Positions 1 to 12,951 are shown, counted from the stretch's first letter. The stretch is 64,000 nt of DNA from Cephalopachus bancanus (GCA_027257055.1 JAPVLO010000383.1:992001-1056000); one strand, 5' to 3'. Made by a program: numbers and translations. The notes: a model not told the origin generated them from the letters alone.

Positions 1-113
1 ATTTTCTGTAGAGACGAGGTCTTGCTTTGTTGCCCAGGCTGATCTTAAAGCAATCCTCCTGCTTTGGCCTCCCAAAGTGCTGGGAGTACAGGTGTAAGTC
101 ACCGCACCAGGCT
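1..113 (-). repeat. Alu fragment, antisense
   Basis: It reads as the reverse complement of an Alu left arm (cctcccaaagtgctggga...). It is cut by the left edge of the window. Confidence 0.85.
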
Positions 114-618
114 CACAAATTTCTTGAACAGTCCAGTCTGCTTCCATTTCATTACCATGACTTCTTTTCTCAATCTCTTCTCTGCTTTTATATTTACTCT
201 TCCAAGAAAGTTTATGAAGTTATCGACAACTCCTTATCCTCTAGCTTGCCTCCTAACATCTGCTCATTCACGCTGCCGACACCTCATTCCACCTGCTCCC
301 CATCTTCCAAATTCCTAGTACCTTTGGCTTCCAGGACAGTTTCCATGGTATTCCTTTCACCAACCTTTTCTGTTTTAATAGTGTCCACTTCATTCCCCTG
401 TCCTTCCTCCCTGGGCATGCAATGTCTGAATTTACATGATCACAGTTTATTCTTGTAGCTTTTTATAGTTCTTAATATGAAAAACTGTAAATATCCATAA
501 AAGTAGAGTTAACAGTATGAAGAACTCCAGATATCCACGACCTGGCTTTACAAATTATCACCACATGGCAATAATTGTTATTATTTTTTTTACTTTACAT
601 ACACTACACATATTGGTG
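114..618. other. unassigned intronic sequence
   Basis: I see no recognisable gene or repeat here. The 143-residue open frame over it begins inside the Alu fragment and resembles nothing I know. Confidence 0.5.
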
Positions 619-748
619 AAGAGTTCAATAATTTAATTTTTTTAGAGACAAGGTCTTGCTGTGTTGCCCAGGCTAGCCTCAAACTCCTAGGTGCCAGTGA
701 TTCTCCCACCTCAGCCTCCTGAATAGCAAGTGTGCTACCATGTCCAGC
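619..748 (-). repeat. Alu monomer-size fragment, antisense, inside old L1
   Basis: The sequence carries ttgcccaggctagcctcaaactcctag and the usual antisense Alu order, and it interrupts an ancient antisense L1. Confidence 0.75.
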
Positions 749-3700
749 AAATTCTATAAATTTTGACAAATATACAGAACTCTGTAACCACCACAACAAA
801 TACTTAGACCTGTTCCATCAGCCCTCAAAATTCCCTTGTTACCTCTTTATTACCAGTTACTTCCCCAACTCCTAAGCTCTGGCAACTACCAACCTGTTCT
901 CCATTGCTGTAGATTTGCCATTTTCAGAATGTCATCTAAATGGCATACAGTATGAAGCCTTTTGAAACTTACTTACTTCACTTAGCACAATCCATCTGCA
1001 ATTCACCCAGGTTGCTGCACAATAGTCTGTTCCTTTTATGTTGAGTAGTATTCCATTACATGGATGCAACCACATTTTTGAAAAACATTTACGTTGCTTC
1101 TAGTTTTGAGCTGTTATAAATAAAGATGCTTTTGCAAAGTAGTTCTAGACCCACTGCATTTCCAAATGTATTTTATAATCAGTTTGTCAATTTCTATGAA
1201 ACAAAAAACTGTGTGGAATTTTGATTAGAACTGTAACGAACCTATATATATAGATCAATTTTGGGAGAATGGATATCTAGATAATACTGAGTCTTCCAAA
1301 CCATAAACAAGGTATGTTTCTCCACTTATTTAAATCCTCTGTAATTTCTCTCACAATATTTTGTAGTTTTCAGCATGCAGGTTTTTCACATCTTATCAGA
1401 TTTATCCCTAGGTATTTAAAATTAGTTCTAACAAGCTTTTTGTAGGTTCCACCAGATTTTTGGCATAGATGGTCATGTTGTCCACGAATAAGGACCTTTT
1501 TTTTTCCTGCTTTCCATCTAGGATGTCTTTTATTTTTCAGCATGGACTGGAACTTCAAGGACAATGCTGAAGTCATGACAGAAGACATTGTTGTCTTGTG
1601 CCTGATCTTAGGCATGGAGCACTCAGTGTTCCACTGTCAAGTGTGACGTGAGCCGTAGGTTTTGCATAGATGCCTCTTTTCAGTTTGAGGAACTTCCCTA
1701 CTATTCCTACTTTACTGAGAATTTTTATTTGGAATGGATAATGGATTTTGTTAAATGCTTTTTCTGTCTCGATTGAGATGATCATATAGTTTTTCTCTTT
1801 TAATTTAATAACATGGTTAATTAGATGGAACGATTTTCTAATGTTAAACCAATTTTTAATTCCTGGGGCAAACCACACTTGGCTATTATGTATTATCCTT
1901 TCCACACGAAAACACACACACACATATATATTTCTCAATCACTGAATTTGATTTGCTAAAATTTTGCTCATAATTTTTGCACATGTTTATAATGGATACT
2001 GGGCTGTAGTGTTTGTTTGGTTGTTTGGGGTTTTTTTTTTTTGCTTTTGGTGACTTTTTCTGTTTTTGTTATCTTCTGATCCCAAAGAATGGCTACGTAT
2101 TCCTTCTTTTTTAGCTTTCTGGAAAAGTTTACATAGAATTGGTATGACTTCTTCCTTAAATTTATATATTTTCTGATTTCCCTTTCAATTTCTTCTTTGA
2201 CCACCGGGTTATTAAAAAGTATTCTAGAGCCGGGCTCAGTGGCTCAGCCTGTAATCCCGCGCCTTGGGAGACTGAGGTGAGTGGATTGCCTGAGCCCGCG
2301 GGTTCGAGACCCACGTGGGCAACTTGGTGAGACCTCATCTCTACAATAAATCAAAAAATTAGCCGGGCGTGGTAGCGCGCGCCTGTGGTTCCAGCTACTT
2401 GGGAGGCTGAGGCAGAAGGATCACCGGAGCCCAGCAGGTCGAGGCTGCGGTGGCCGGGAGCGGCCACTGCACTCCAGTCTAGGTGACAGAGTGAAACTCC
2501 AACTCAAAAAAAAAAGTATTCTATCTAAATTCCAAAAGTCAGGGGATCTTCCTGAGACCTTTCTGTTATTGCTTTCTAATATAATTCCAGTATGTCTAGA
2601 GAACTTGCTTTGTATGATTCAAATCTTTTAAAATTTATCAAGATCTGTTTTATGACCCAGAATACAGTCCACCTTGGCAAATGTTCCACGTGCACTTGAA
2701 TGTCCAGGTTGCTGTCGTGGAAGTGACTGTCCTATAAATGTCAAGCAGGTCAAATTGGCTAACAGTGTTATTGATATGTTTTATATTCTTACTGATTTTC
2801 TGTCTACCGGTTTTATCAATTGCTGAAAAGGGGTACTGAAATCTTGCACCAAATAGGTAGACTTATTTTCCCTTGCAGTTCTATAATTTTTGCCTTAAGT
2901 ATTTTGAAGATTTGTTATTAGATATATAAATATTTAGGATTAAATGTCCTCTTGATTAACTGACCCTTTTTATCATCATGAAATGATATTCTTTATCTGT
3001 AATCATATTACTTGCTCTGAAATATATGTTATCTGATATTATTATAGCCACTCCCGCCTTCTTTGCTTCATGTTAGCACAGTGTGTCATTTTCCACCTCA
3101 TTATTTTTAATCAATTTGTATCTTTATGTTTAAAGTACACTTCCCTCAGGAAGCACACAGGTAAGAGTTTACTTTTTTATATAATCTAAAAATAGCTGCC
3201 TTTTAATGAAGGTTTTTAAATCATTTACCTTTTATGTGATTATTGATATGGTTAAAATTAAACATGTGAACTTGTTATTTATTCTACTGGCCTCTTCTCT
3301 GTTCTCCTTTTTCTCATTTTCTGATTTCTTTTGGATTATATTTCTATTACTCTATTTTATATCCTTTGTTGGCTTATTAGCTGTAATTTTTGTTGTCATT
3401 TTTGTTGTTTGCTTTGGGATTCACAGGCTACATGTTTAACATCACAATTCACCTTCAAGGAATATCCTACCATTTCACACATAAAAGCTTCAAAACATTG
3501 TCTATTTTTTCTCTTCCTGATCTTTGTGTTTTATGCTTTGTTTGTACATATGTTATAATCCCTGTGGTTCACCATTATCATTTTTGTTTTATATAAATAT
3601 AGAAATTTTTAACTTATGTAGGTACCATTTTCAGTACCCTTCATTCCTGTGTGTAAATTCCTATTTCTTTTGGTATCATTTCCTTCAGCCTAAACGATGT

Positions 3701-4475
3701 CAATTAAATTTCTCGTAGTACACACTTACAAGTAATGGATTCTTTCAACTTACTTAAAAGGTCTTTAATTGCCCTTTGCTTTTTCTGTGTACAGAATTCT
3801 AAGTCTGCCATTTTTCCCCTTTCAGTACTTCAAAGACATTGCTCCACTGTCTTCTCCCCTCCCTTGTTTTCCATGAGAAACCTGTTTTCTTACCTTTGTT
3901 CCTTTGGACATAAGATGTCTTTTTTTCCTCTGACTGTTGTAAGATTTATCACTGTTTTAGAGCTGTATGATTATAATATGTACTGGTATGTTTTTTGTCT
4001 TTTGTACTTAAGTAACTTTTTGATTCTGTGGGTTTAGAACTCTCATCATGTTTGTACATTTTTTGGCTATTATTTCTCCAGATATTTTTCTTGTCCCCCA
4101 CTCTCCTCTCCTTTGGGACTCCAGTTATATTAGGCTACTTGAAGTTGTATCACTGTTCATGGATTCATCTTAATGCCTTTTCTTTCTAGGTTTCCTTTTG
4201 AATAGTTCTTATTGCTATGGTTTCAGGTTCACTAGGCTTGTCTTGTGTAATGTCTAAACTGCTGTGAGCCCTATTCAATATATTTTTTACCTATTCAGAT
4301 ATCATAGTTTTGATCTCTTCAAGTTCAATTTGGATCTTTTTATATCTTCTGTATCTCTGAGCAAATGAAGTACAGTTATAATAACTTTTAATGACATGCC
4401 TTTTAATTCTAACATTTGTGTCAGTTCTGGGTTGGCTTGATTTCTCTCCTATTATGAGCTTTATTTCTCTGCTAC
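749..4475 (-). mobile_element. ancient L1 (L1M class), antisense, about 3.7 kb
   Basis: Read on the minus strand, this runs from ORF1/5' region (near 4.4 kb) through ORF2 to the 3' UTR (near 0.8 kb). ORF2 relics include the reverse-transcriptase block at 1573-1938, with MIISIETEKAFNKI, GWFNIRKS-like and SGTRQ pieces. The frame is broken throughout. A younger sense Alu sits at 2227-2511. It lies in the sense orientation of IRAK1BP1 within intron 2. Confidence 0.85.
2227..2511 (+). mobile_element. full-length lineage-type Alu
   Basis: This dimeric Alu has the window's characteristic arms and ataaatcaaaaaattag linker. It is flanked by the target-site duplication aaaaagtattcta (2214-2226 and about 2511-2523). 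It is inserted in the old L1. Confidence 0.93.
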
Positions 4476-5431
4476 TTTGTAGATTGAAAATATAAATCAA
4501 ATCTAGTAAGATAAAATTTTACAGAAAATAAATGTACTATCCCACAGTTCATTTCAAAATGGCAATAACAGTATAAGAACAAAGATATAAGATTTAAAAG
4601 CGGCATATGAGAAAGATACTTTTGTTGGTTGTAATTGGTTGTAATTGCTATGACTATAATCTGAGTAGAGGGAACAGAGTGATGCAAATGCCAAAAAGTT
4701 AATTAAATCTTACGAGTGTTATTAGAAATAAGTATTTCTGAATAAGGGAAATAATCTTTCTCTAGCATGGACTAGCCAAATTATAAGTAGGACACTATAG
4801 TTGTAGATGGTTGAGGAGGAAATTGGCTAATTAAAGAGTTGTCATGTTAAAGAAATGACTGGACAAACTGAGGATTCTTACCCTGGGGGAGAAAAAGTAT
4901 CATCGATATGACAGTGAACTTCAAGAATATATTTTAAGGAAGAGGTATCATATTTGCCTTATTTTGTTTATTCTTAGAGAGAGGCACGAAGAATGCATGG
5001 GTACCAGCAAGTCAATTGTGGTTTAATATTAGAAAATTCTGTATTCATCACACATCTGAAGATGGAATGGGTCTTATATATTCATGCCTATGCAAGTGCA
5101 AAATATTTCCTAATGAAAATGAATAGTTAAAAAAAGACTGAATGGAAACACTTAACACATGGCAGGTGTGCAAGGAAAAGAAGAGGGAAGAGGAAAGAGA
5201 AGACCATGAGTGGTTGTGCTGCCTGTTCAATTTGATACACATGACTGAATGTCTATTATATCCTCAGTTTTACAAATTCTCCTCAATGGTAAGATAATGA
5301 AATGGAAATAGCATGACAAATGGACAGAGCACCAACATAGGAATTGCAAAGCCATGATTTTAATCCAACCTCCCTTCCCATACATAAGGTCACTCACCCA
5401 CCTTAAAGAAGTCACTTAAAAACTTTCTAAT
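4476..5431. other. unassigned intronic sequence
   Basis: This AT-rich stretch has no repeat or coding signal that I recognise. Short minus-strand frames here show no family motif. Confidence 0.5.
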
Positions 5432-5444
5432 CTTCAATATACTT

Positions 5445-5725
5445 TTTTATTTTTTTGAGTTGGAGTCTCACTCTGTTCCCCAGGCTAGAGTGCAGTGGCA
5501 CACCCAGAGTTGACCTGATGGGCTCCAATGATCCTTCCGCCTCACCTTCCAAGTAGCTGGAATACAGGCATGTGCCACCACGTCCAGCTACTTTTTTGAC
5601 TTATTGTAGAGTCGCAGTCTCACCACATTGCCCAGGCTGGTCTTGAACCCATGGTCTCAGGCAGTCCTCTCACTTTGGCCTCCCAAAGTGCTGGGATTAT
5701 AGGCGTGAGCCACAGCACTGGGCCC
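5445..5725 (-). mobile_element. Alu, antisense
   Basis: A full dimer is flanked by the 13-bp duplication cttcaatatactt (5432-5444 and 5726-5738). Confidence 0.93.
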
Positions 5726-5869
5726 CTTCAATATACTTATCTTTAAAACAATGGGAAATAGCAGTGTAGGTGGCAGGTTAGATAAAGAATCTCTAAGGTG
5801 ACTTTCGGGATGCAAATTTCAGATATTATGCTAAAAGTAATGTTCTACCATCTACTTTAAAAAAAAATA

Positions 5870-7010
5870 TTTAAACCCTTATTTGAGGTATTACTGATTA
5901 TTATTGAGGTATTACTGATGCATGAAAACTGCTCATTTAGTATATAAAATTTGCTCCTTTAGTGTATAAAGTTTGATAAATCAAACTTTAGGACATAAGC
6001 CTACACCACACTATTAGCACAATCAAGGCAATACATTTGTCACCTCTAAAAGCTTGTGTCTTTTGCGTTTCTGTGTGATAAGAACTCTCGACATGAGATC
6101 TGCCCTCAACACATTTGTAAGTGTGCAACACCACGTTAACTACAGGCAGTATGTCATACAGCAGATACCTACAGGTTATTCATCTGGATAAATAGAACTT
6201 TAGACCCACTGAACAAGAAATCCCTACTTCCCCCTTCCCTGGCAACCACTGTTCTATTTTCTGCTTCTCTAAGTTCAATTATTTTAGATATTTCTCTAAA
6301 CATGGTATTCATTTTTGTGACTGCCTTAAGTTGTACTTCACACAATGCCTTCCAGTGATCCCATGTTGTTTCAAATGGGAGGACGTCCTTCTTTTTAAGG
6401 CTGAGGAATACCTCACTGTACGTATAGACCATATTTTCTTTCTTCATTAATCTGTCAGTGGACATGGGGATGGTTTCCACATCTTGGCTATTGTGAATGA
6501 CGCTACAGTGAGTGTGACAGTACAGATGGTCCTTCCAGATCCTGATGCGGATTCTTACGGATAGATAGCCAGAAGCAGGATGACAGCTCTATTTTTAATT
6601 TTTTGAGGAAACTCTACACTGTTTTTCATCATGGTTATATCATCTTACATTCCCACCGGCAGAGTACAAGAGTTCTAATTTCTTCATCCTCACCAACACT
6701 GTCTTTTGTTTTTTGACAGCAGCCAACCTAACAGGTGTGAGGTTATAGTTCACTGTGGTTTTTTTCCTCTATTTATTAATTTTTAAATTTTTAATTTTAA
6801 AGATGTGGGGTACAATTCAGGGTTAGGTATTCAAGTGTTCACTATGCAGATACCCTTGTTGATCAGTTGGTTTTGATTGTATTTTTGCGATAATTAGTAA
6901 TGCAGATCACTTTTCATATACCTGTTGCCCATCTGTAAGTCTTCTTTGGATAAATGTCTATTCAAGTCCTTTGCCCATTTTTTATCAGGTTGTTTGCTTG
7001 TTTTGCTCTT
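5870..7010 (-). mobile_element. ancient L1 3' part, antisense
   Basis: On the minus strand it reads ORF2 C-terminal region and 3' UTR of an old L1. The plus strand shows the familiar antisense phrases such as ggctattgtgaatgacgct and tcctcaccaacactgtc. A younger L1 3' end interrupts it near 6778-6866. Confidence 0.8.
6778..6866 (-). mobile_element. very short L1 3' end, antisense
   Basis: It matches the window's young L1 3' terminus: poly(T), then aaagatgtggggtacaattc and acccttgttgat. It splits the old L1, whose tggttttgatt phrase is partly repeated at both borders. Confidence 0.8.
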
Positions 7011-7310
7011 GAGTTGCAGGAATCTACTTACCATCTAATATGATTCCACACATTTAACAGTCCTTGAGGATACGGCTGCATGTTAGATGTCAGCTTTAAG
7101 TGTTTTCTACATTCACAGTCAGAAAGCCACGTGTACAAAGGCTGGTTTTGCATTTTGCAATCCTAACATCTCAGACACCCCTGGCAGCTAGTGCTGATCT
7201 AAAGGCAACCATGTGTCCGACTGCATGAGACAGGAGTTCTGGCTACTGGGGAGCCCTATATCGAATATAACCAGATCACCTTTTAAGAAATTCAAACATA
7301 AAACATTTGA
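7011..7310. other. unassigned intronic sequence
   Basis: I recognise no gene or repeat between the old L1 and the target-site duplication of the next L1. Confidence 0.5.
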
Positions 7311-7322
7311 AAAGCAAAAGCA

Positions 7323-10300
7323 TTTATATCCCTACAAACACACATGAAGAAAATGGAAGGAACAGAAATTCACAACCTAACAAGCCACCTAAAGAAGCTG
7401 GAAAAGCAAGACCACAAAAGCCCTAATTTCAGCAGAAGAATCCAGATCACCAAAATAAAAGCCCAAATCCAAGACATAGAAGACAAAAAGATAATACAAA
7501 AAAATCAATGAAACAAAAAGCTGGTTCTTCAAAAGGATAAACAAGATTGATGGTCCCCTAGCTAGACTGACCAAGAAAAAACGAGAAAAAAACCAAATAA
7601 GCACAATCAGAAACACAAAAGATGAAGTCACATCTGACCCTGAAGAAATACAAAAGATCATTAGAGACTACTACGTACACTTGTATGGAAACAAACTTGA
7701 AAACCTTAAGGAAATGGAGGACTTTCTGACATCACACAACCTACCTAGGTTGGAACAGGAAGAAATTGAGACCCTAAATAGACCAATAACAATCAAGGAA
7801 ATCGACTATGTAATAAGAAAACTTCCTACAAAAAAAAGCCCTGGTCCAGATGGCTTTCCAGCAGAATTCTACAAGACGTTCAAGGAGGAGCTGATACCAA
7901 TCCTACTGAAGGTATTCCAGGTGATTGAAAAAGATGGAACTCTCCCCAAATCATTTTACGAAGCCAACATCACATTGATACCTAAGCCAGGTAAAGATCC
8001 AACAAAAAAAGAGAACTACAGGCCAATATCTTTGATGAACATAGATGCTAAAATTCTCAACAAGATCCTAGCAAACCAGATTTAGCAATACATCTCAAAA
8101 ATCATCCACCATGACCAAGTAGGCTTCATTCCTGGGATGGAAGGCTGGTTCAACATTCATAAAACCATAAATGTAATTAAATACATCAACAGATGTCAAA
8201 ACAAAAACCACATGATCATATCATTAGATGCAGAAAAAGCTTTTGATAAAATCCAGCACCCCTTCTTGATAAAAACCCTTGAACATCTAGGCATACGGGG
8301 AACATACCTCAAAATAGTAAAAGCCATCTATGAGAAACCCACAGCCAGCAACTCCTAAATGGACAAAAATTGGAACCAATTCCCCTGAAAACTGGAACTA
8401 GACAAGGATGCCCACTCTCACCCCTCCTGTTCAACATAGTATTGGAAGTCCTGGCTAGAGCAATCAGAGAAGAGGAGGCAATCAGAAGTATTCAAATAGG
8501 AAAAGAGGAAGTCAAGTTATCTCTCTCTGCAGATGATATGATTGCGTACCTTGAAAACCCAAGAGAATCTGTCAAAAGCCTCCTTACATTGATAAAGGCC
8601 TTTGGCAAAGTCTCAGAATACAAAATAAATGTACAAAAGACAATTGCATTTCTCTACACCAATAATAAACAAACAGAAACCCAAATAAAAAACACAATTT
8701 CATTCATAATAGCCACACAAAAAAAATGAAATATCTTGGCATCTTCCTAACCAGAGACGTGAAAGACCTTTACAATGAAAATTACAAAACACTGCTCAAA
8801 GAAATCAAAGCTGACATGAACAAGTAGAAAAATATCCCATGCTCATGGATCAGAAGAATCAACATTGTGAAGATGTCCATCTTACCTAAGGCAATCTACA
8901 AATTCAATGCAATACCCATTAAATTACCAACAACATTCTTCTCAGACCTAGAAAAAACAACACAGGAATTCATATGGAAACACAAACGTCCAAGAATAGC
9001 CAGAACTATCCTCAGCAAAAAAAAAAACAAAGCCAGTGGTATCACAATACCAGACTTCAAACTTCACTATAAAGCTATAATCATCAAAACAGCTTGGTAT
9101 TGGTACAGGAACAGGCATATAGATCAATGGAACAGAACTGAGATTCCAGAAGCAAAACCTCAATTTCTCAACCAACTCATCTTCGACAAAGCCCCCACCA
9201 CCTACCACTGGGGAGAGGAGAACCTATTCAGTAAATGGTGCTGGGAAAACTTGGCTGACCATATGCAGAAGATTGAAACAGGACCCCTATCTCCATGCAC
9301 AAAGGTTAACTCCAAATGGATCAGAGACCTAAATGTAAAACCTCAAACCATAAGAACCTTAGAAAAGGAAGGAAATACTCTGATGGAAATAGGAACTGGC
9401 ATCCAATTCCTGTACAAAACCCGAAACCCACAGGTCATAAGAGATAAGATAGACAAGTGGGACCTTATTAAACTGACAAGCTTCTGCAAAGCCAAAGAAA
9501 CCATCAAGAGAGCAGGGAGACAGCCTACAGACTGGGAAAAAGTATTTGCCAACTCTAGGTCTGACAAAGGCTTAACATCCTGGATCTACAAGGAATTGAA
9601 ACGTACTGAAAAGAAGAAAACAAAAAACCCCATTATAAAATGGGCAAAAGATATGAACAGACACTTCACAAAAGAAGATCCGAGCAGCCAACAAACACAT
9701 GAAGAAATGCTCAACCTCACTAATCATCAGGGAGATGCAAATCAAAACCACACTGAGATACCACCTAACTCCAGTCAGAATGGCAATTATCAACAACTCA
9801 AAAAATAACAGCTGCTGGAGAGGGTGTGGTGAAAAGGGAACACATCTACACTGTTGGTGGGAGTGTAAACTCGTGCAATCTCTGTGGAAAGCAGTGTGGC
9901 AATTCCTAAAAGCTCTAAAAATCGACCTTCCATATGATCCCGCAATCCCCCTACTGGGAATATACCCTGAAGAACTCAAATCACTCTATAAAAAAGATAC
10001 CTGCACACGTATGTTTATCGCAGCGTTGTTCACAATAGCAAGAACCTGGAAACAACCATGCTGCCCATCAAAAGAGGACTGGATTTAAAAAATGTGGTAC
10101 ATATACAGGAAGGAATACTACGCAGCCATAAAAAAAGAACAAAACCATGAATTTCACAGCAACCTGGATGGAACTAGAGTCTATAATACTGAGTGACCTC
10201 TCACAGAAACAAAGATCCGAGTATCACATGTTCTCACTCATATAATGGACCTTGAATATCCAATGCAATACTATAAGAAAATGACTGACGGTATTGGGAA

Positions 10301-10470
10301 ACTATGGGGGGGAGGGGAATGGGATTAACAGTAGCATATATCTGTCTGGGGATGGGAAAACACCTCTTATCAACAGGGTGCCTGAATGAAATGTAATTGT
10401 ACACCTAACCCTTAACTGTACCCCCACAAAACCATAATAATAAATATTGATTAATAAAAAAAAAAAAAAA
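7323..10470 (+). mobile_element. 5'-truncated L1 with most of ORF2, broken
   Basis: This copy starts in ORF2 between the endonuclease and reverse transcriptase and ends with a 3' UTR and A tail. Flanking duplications aaagcaaaagca (7311-7322 and 10471-10482) mark the insertion. Recognisable blocks are [14 protein letters not shown] (about 7836), the [14 protein letters not shown] box (about 8410), an ADD catalytic box at 8526-8537, the [20 protein letters not shown] block (about 9125) and the C-terminal HLHCWWECK cysteine motif (about 9847). The frame is split by stops near 8083, 8356, 8727 and 8826, and the catalytic box reads SADD instead of FADD. It cannot make an active protein. It lies antisense to IRAK1BP1 in intron 2. 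Confidence 0.95.
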
Positions 10471-10540
10471 AAAGCAAAAGCAAGAGGAGCAGAGTTCGGC
10501 CAAATCCTCATTTAGTTACATTTCAAAACCAGTAGCTCTA

Positions 10541-10795
10541 ATGTTGCTTGAGCCCAGGAATCTGAGACCAACCTGGGCAACTTGGCAAGACCTGGTCTCT
10601 GTAATAAATCAAAAAATTAGCTGGGCACAGTTGCGCGCGCTTGTAGTCCCAACTACTTGGAAAGCTGAAGCGGTAGGATCCTCTGAGCCCAGCAGGTCGA
10701 GGCTGTAGTGGATCATGCCACTGTACTCCAGCCTAGGGGACAGAGTGAGACTCCAAATCAAAGAGAGAGAGAGAGAAAGAGAGAGAAAAGAAGCC
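10541..10795 (+). mobile_element. 5'-truncated Alu with GA-rich tail
   Basis: It lacks the first ~45 bases of the left arm, keeps the ataaatcaaaaaattag linker, and ends in a gagaga tract where the A tail should be. Confidence 0.85.
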
Positions 10796-11142
10796 AGGTT
10801 TCTAATTTTTATTTGAATTCCTGCTATGACATTTGAGAAGTTTGGGTCCAAGTGATTTGAACTCAAAGTCATGTCCTTAAAATAAATAATATATTATCTC
10901 CTGAAGATAGGACCAAGTGATTTCTGGAGGTACATTCTACCTCTGATGACAAAAATTCCCTCGCTTAATAAACAAGACTCACTATAACTCCACTCTTCTT
11001 TGCCTTCTGTGACAAGAAGCCAGCATGGACTAAACAAATACCCCAAAATGTTTGGAATCAGAGATGGATAGCAGTCCTATAACACAACCACAACTGAAAT
11101 TCACAACTCTGTTCGTAATATCCTAGTAATCAAATATTCTAT
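10796..11142. other. unassigned intronic sequence
   Basis: No gene or repeat is recognised. Confidence 0.5.
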
Positions 11143-11430
11143 CTGTTTTTGAGTTGAGGTCTCACTCTGTCACCCAGGCTGGAGTGCAGGGGTACAATCA
11201 GAGCTCACAGCAGCCTCAGTCTCCAGGGCACAGGGGATCCTTCTACCTCAGCCTCCAGAGTAGCTGGGACTACAGGTTCACACCACCATACCTCGCTAAT
11301 TTTTTGAATTTTTGTAGCAATGAGGTCTTGCTATGTTGCCCAGGCTGGTCTCTGACTCCCGGGCTCAAGCGATCCTCTCACCTTGGCCCCCAAAGTGCTG
11401 GGATTACAAGTAAGCCACTGCCACCAGCCT
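11143..11430 (-). mobile_element. AluJ-like, antisense
   Basis: An old diverged dimer, directly followed by another antisense Alu. Confidence 0.85.
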
Positions 11431-11431
11431 T

Positions 11432-11697
11432 TCTTTTCAAAACACAAGATCTCAGTCTGTCCCCTAGGTTGGAGTGTTTGGTACAATCACAGGTTACTAA
11501 AACCTTGAACTCCTGTTCTCAAGCAATCCTCCTGCCTCAGCCTCCTGAGGAGTTTGGATTATAGGTGCATGCCACCATGCCTGGCTAATTTATTTTGTAG
11601 AGACAAGGTCTTGCTATGCTGCCCAGGCTGGTCTTGAACTCCTAGCCTTGAGCGACCATTCCACCTCAGCTTCCCAAAATGCTAGGATTACAGGTGT
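11432..11697 (-). mobile_element. second AluJ-like, antisense, head-to-tail with the previous
   Basis: It starts aagatctcagtctgtcccc and ends aggattacaggtg. It is more diverged than its neighbour. The pair forms a direct tandem. Confidence 0.82.
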
Positions 11698-12193
11698 AGG
11701 AAATAAATGCTATTCATAGTGTACTGGAAATAGTTCCGTTCTTTTTAATTTGTGCAAAGGCTTAACAGTTTTTGTTTTAAATACTATGTACCACAACACA
11801 ATAAAATTGCACAGTGAAACAAAAGAATGTTGAAAAGCGTTTCGGTCCGTTATGTTGTGACTTTATCCATTTGCTTTTTATCTGAAAAGAAATTTCTCCC
11901 CTATAATATTTCCTGCTCACTACATGACAATATTACTAACATTTTATTCATGTGGCAATTAACTGCTGAGTCCCTCTTGCTGTTTTTATTTCATTTAAAA
12001 TAATTTCTCTTAAATAGGTCTCATGAAATTTATTTTTAAAAGTTGACACAAGATAGAACACCAAATATGATATTGAGGAAAAAAAATCTCTTTATCAATA
12101 TGAGGAGCATTTCTCCTGTTTAAGAATAAAAATAAACAATTTGTCCCCACAAAGTCATGCTGTTTCCAGTTATTTGTATAGATCATCACATAC
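11698..12193. other. single-copy intron sequence next to exon 2
   Basis: No repeat is recognised. It contains the exon 2 donor at its right end. Confidence 0.5.
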
Positions 12194-12259
12194 CTCTGCT
12201 TCCATGTGATAAGCATTTTCCACTCTTCTAAAATCCTTTGTTACAGTTATGTTTTCTGC
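12194..12259 (-). CDS. IRAK1BP1: IRAK1BP1 coding exon 2 (66 bp)
   Basis: This small internal exon is too short to appear as an open frame with its own start. On the minus strand a pyrimidine-rich acceptor (TTTCTATTTCAG) is followed by 66 bases encoding 22 residues. They begin AENITVTKDFRR and end ENAYHMEAE, then a consensus donor (GAG|GTATGTG). This matches the known protein directly after exon 1 (human AENVTVTKDFRRVENAYHMEAE, recalled). Both splice phases are 0, so exons 1 and 2 join without a break for 129 of about 260 residues. The next expected residues (VCITFTEFGK...) are not found between positions 1 and 12193, so exon 3 probably lies outside the window. Confidence 0.95.
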
Positions 12260-12639
12260 CTGAAATAGAAAGTCCAAGCGTATGATTACTAAAAGTTCGA
12301 CACTAAGTGCAATTACTCTACAATATAAATTAGAAACTTAATCAAGATGAGAAAGATAAAGTATGCAAAAAGAATGCTGTCTGATGTTTTAAAACTTTCC
12401 TAAAAGGCAATTAATTCAGAAACCTAAAAATATTTGCTTAAAATTGTATCATAGTTGTTGTTCCCTTTATAGTAATTTTTACATTAGCTTGTAAACCAAG
12501 TATGAACTTAGGGTGATATATGAGCAACTGTTTGTACATAAAACATACTTAATGTTGGGTGTTAGAGTTTTAAAAATGTCTGAATTTATAAATAATTTAA
12601 TATAAAATTACTTAATACTCACCATGTACAACTTTGAAG

Positions 12640-12795
12640 TTATTCAAGTTTTTGAGCCTTTCTTTCCACATTTATAAAATCAAGTTAATACTATGTACAC
12701 CACACAGCACTGTTTTGAGGCTTTAATGAGAAGTTGTAAATAAAGTACTTGACATAGATTAGGCACTCAGCAAAAGTAGATATTATACTATTATG
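12640..12795 (+). repeat. MIR
   Basis: It follows the MIR order: ttataaaatcaagttaatac, ttgaggctttaatgagaa, then aggcactcagcaaa. Confidence 0.75.
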
Positions 12796-12951
12796 ATAGA
12801 AATGTATCTTTTTAAAAAATGTTTCTTAAAACACTAGATCTGAGCCAGTTTGTGTTTAGAAAAGAATTATGAATGCTTTTTTATTCTCAGGGTAAATACA
12901 GAGCATATAACTCTGATAAAAAAATGAATTTCTTATTTACTTTTCAAAAGG

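Larger units (their letters stand above)
1..12193 (-). other. IRAK1BP1: IRAK1BP1 intron 2 (partial)
   Basis: Everything below the exon 2 donor is read as intron 2, running off the left edge. It is mostly repeats: a 3.7-kb old L1, a second old L1, a younger 3.1-kb L1 in the opposite orientation to the gene, and several Alus. Expected downstream residues of the protein were looked for on the minus strand and not seen. Confidence 0.75.

Noticed and set aside
7389..9979. Minus-strand frames over the sense L1
   Set aside because: Shadows of L1 ORF2 on the opposite strand.
1..12193. IRAK1BP1 exons 3 and 4
   Set aside because: The expected residues after exon 2 were looked for on the minus strand and not found; they should lie outside the window.
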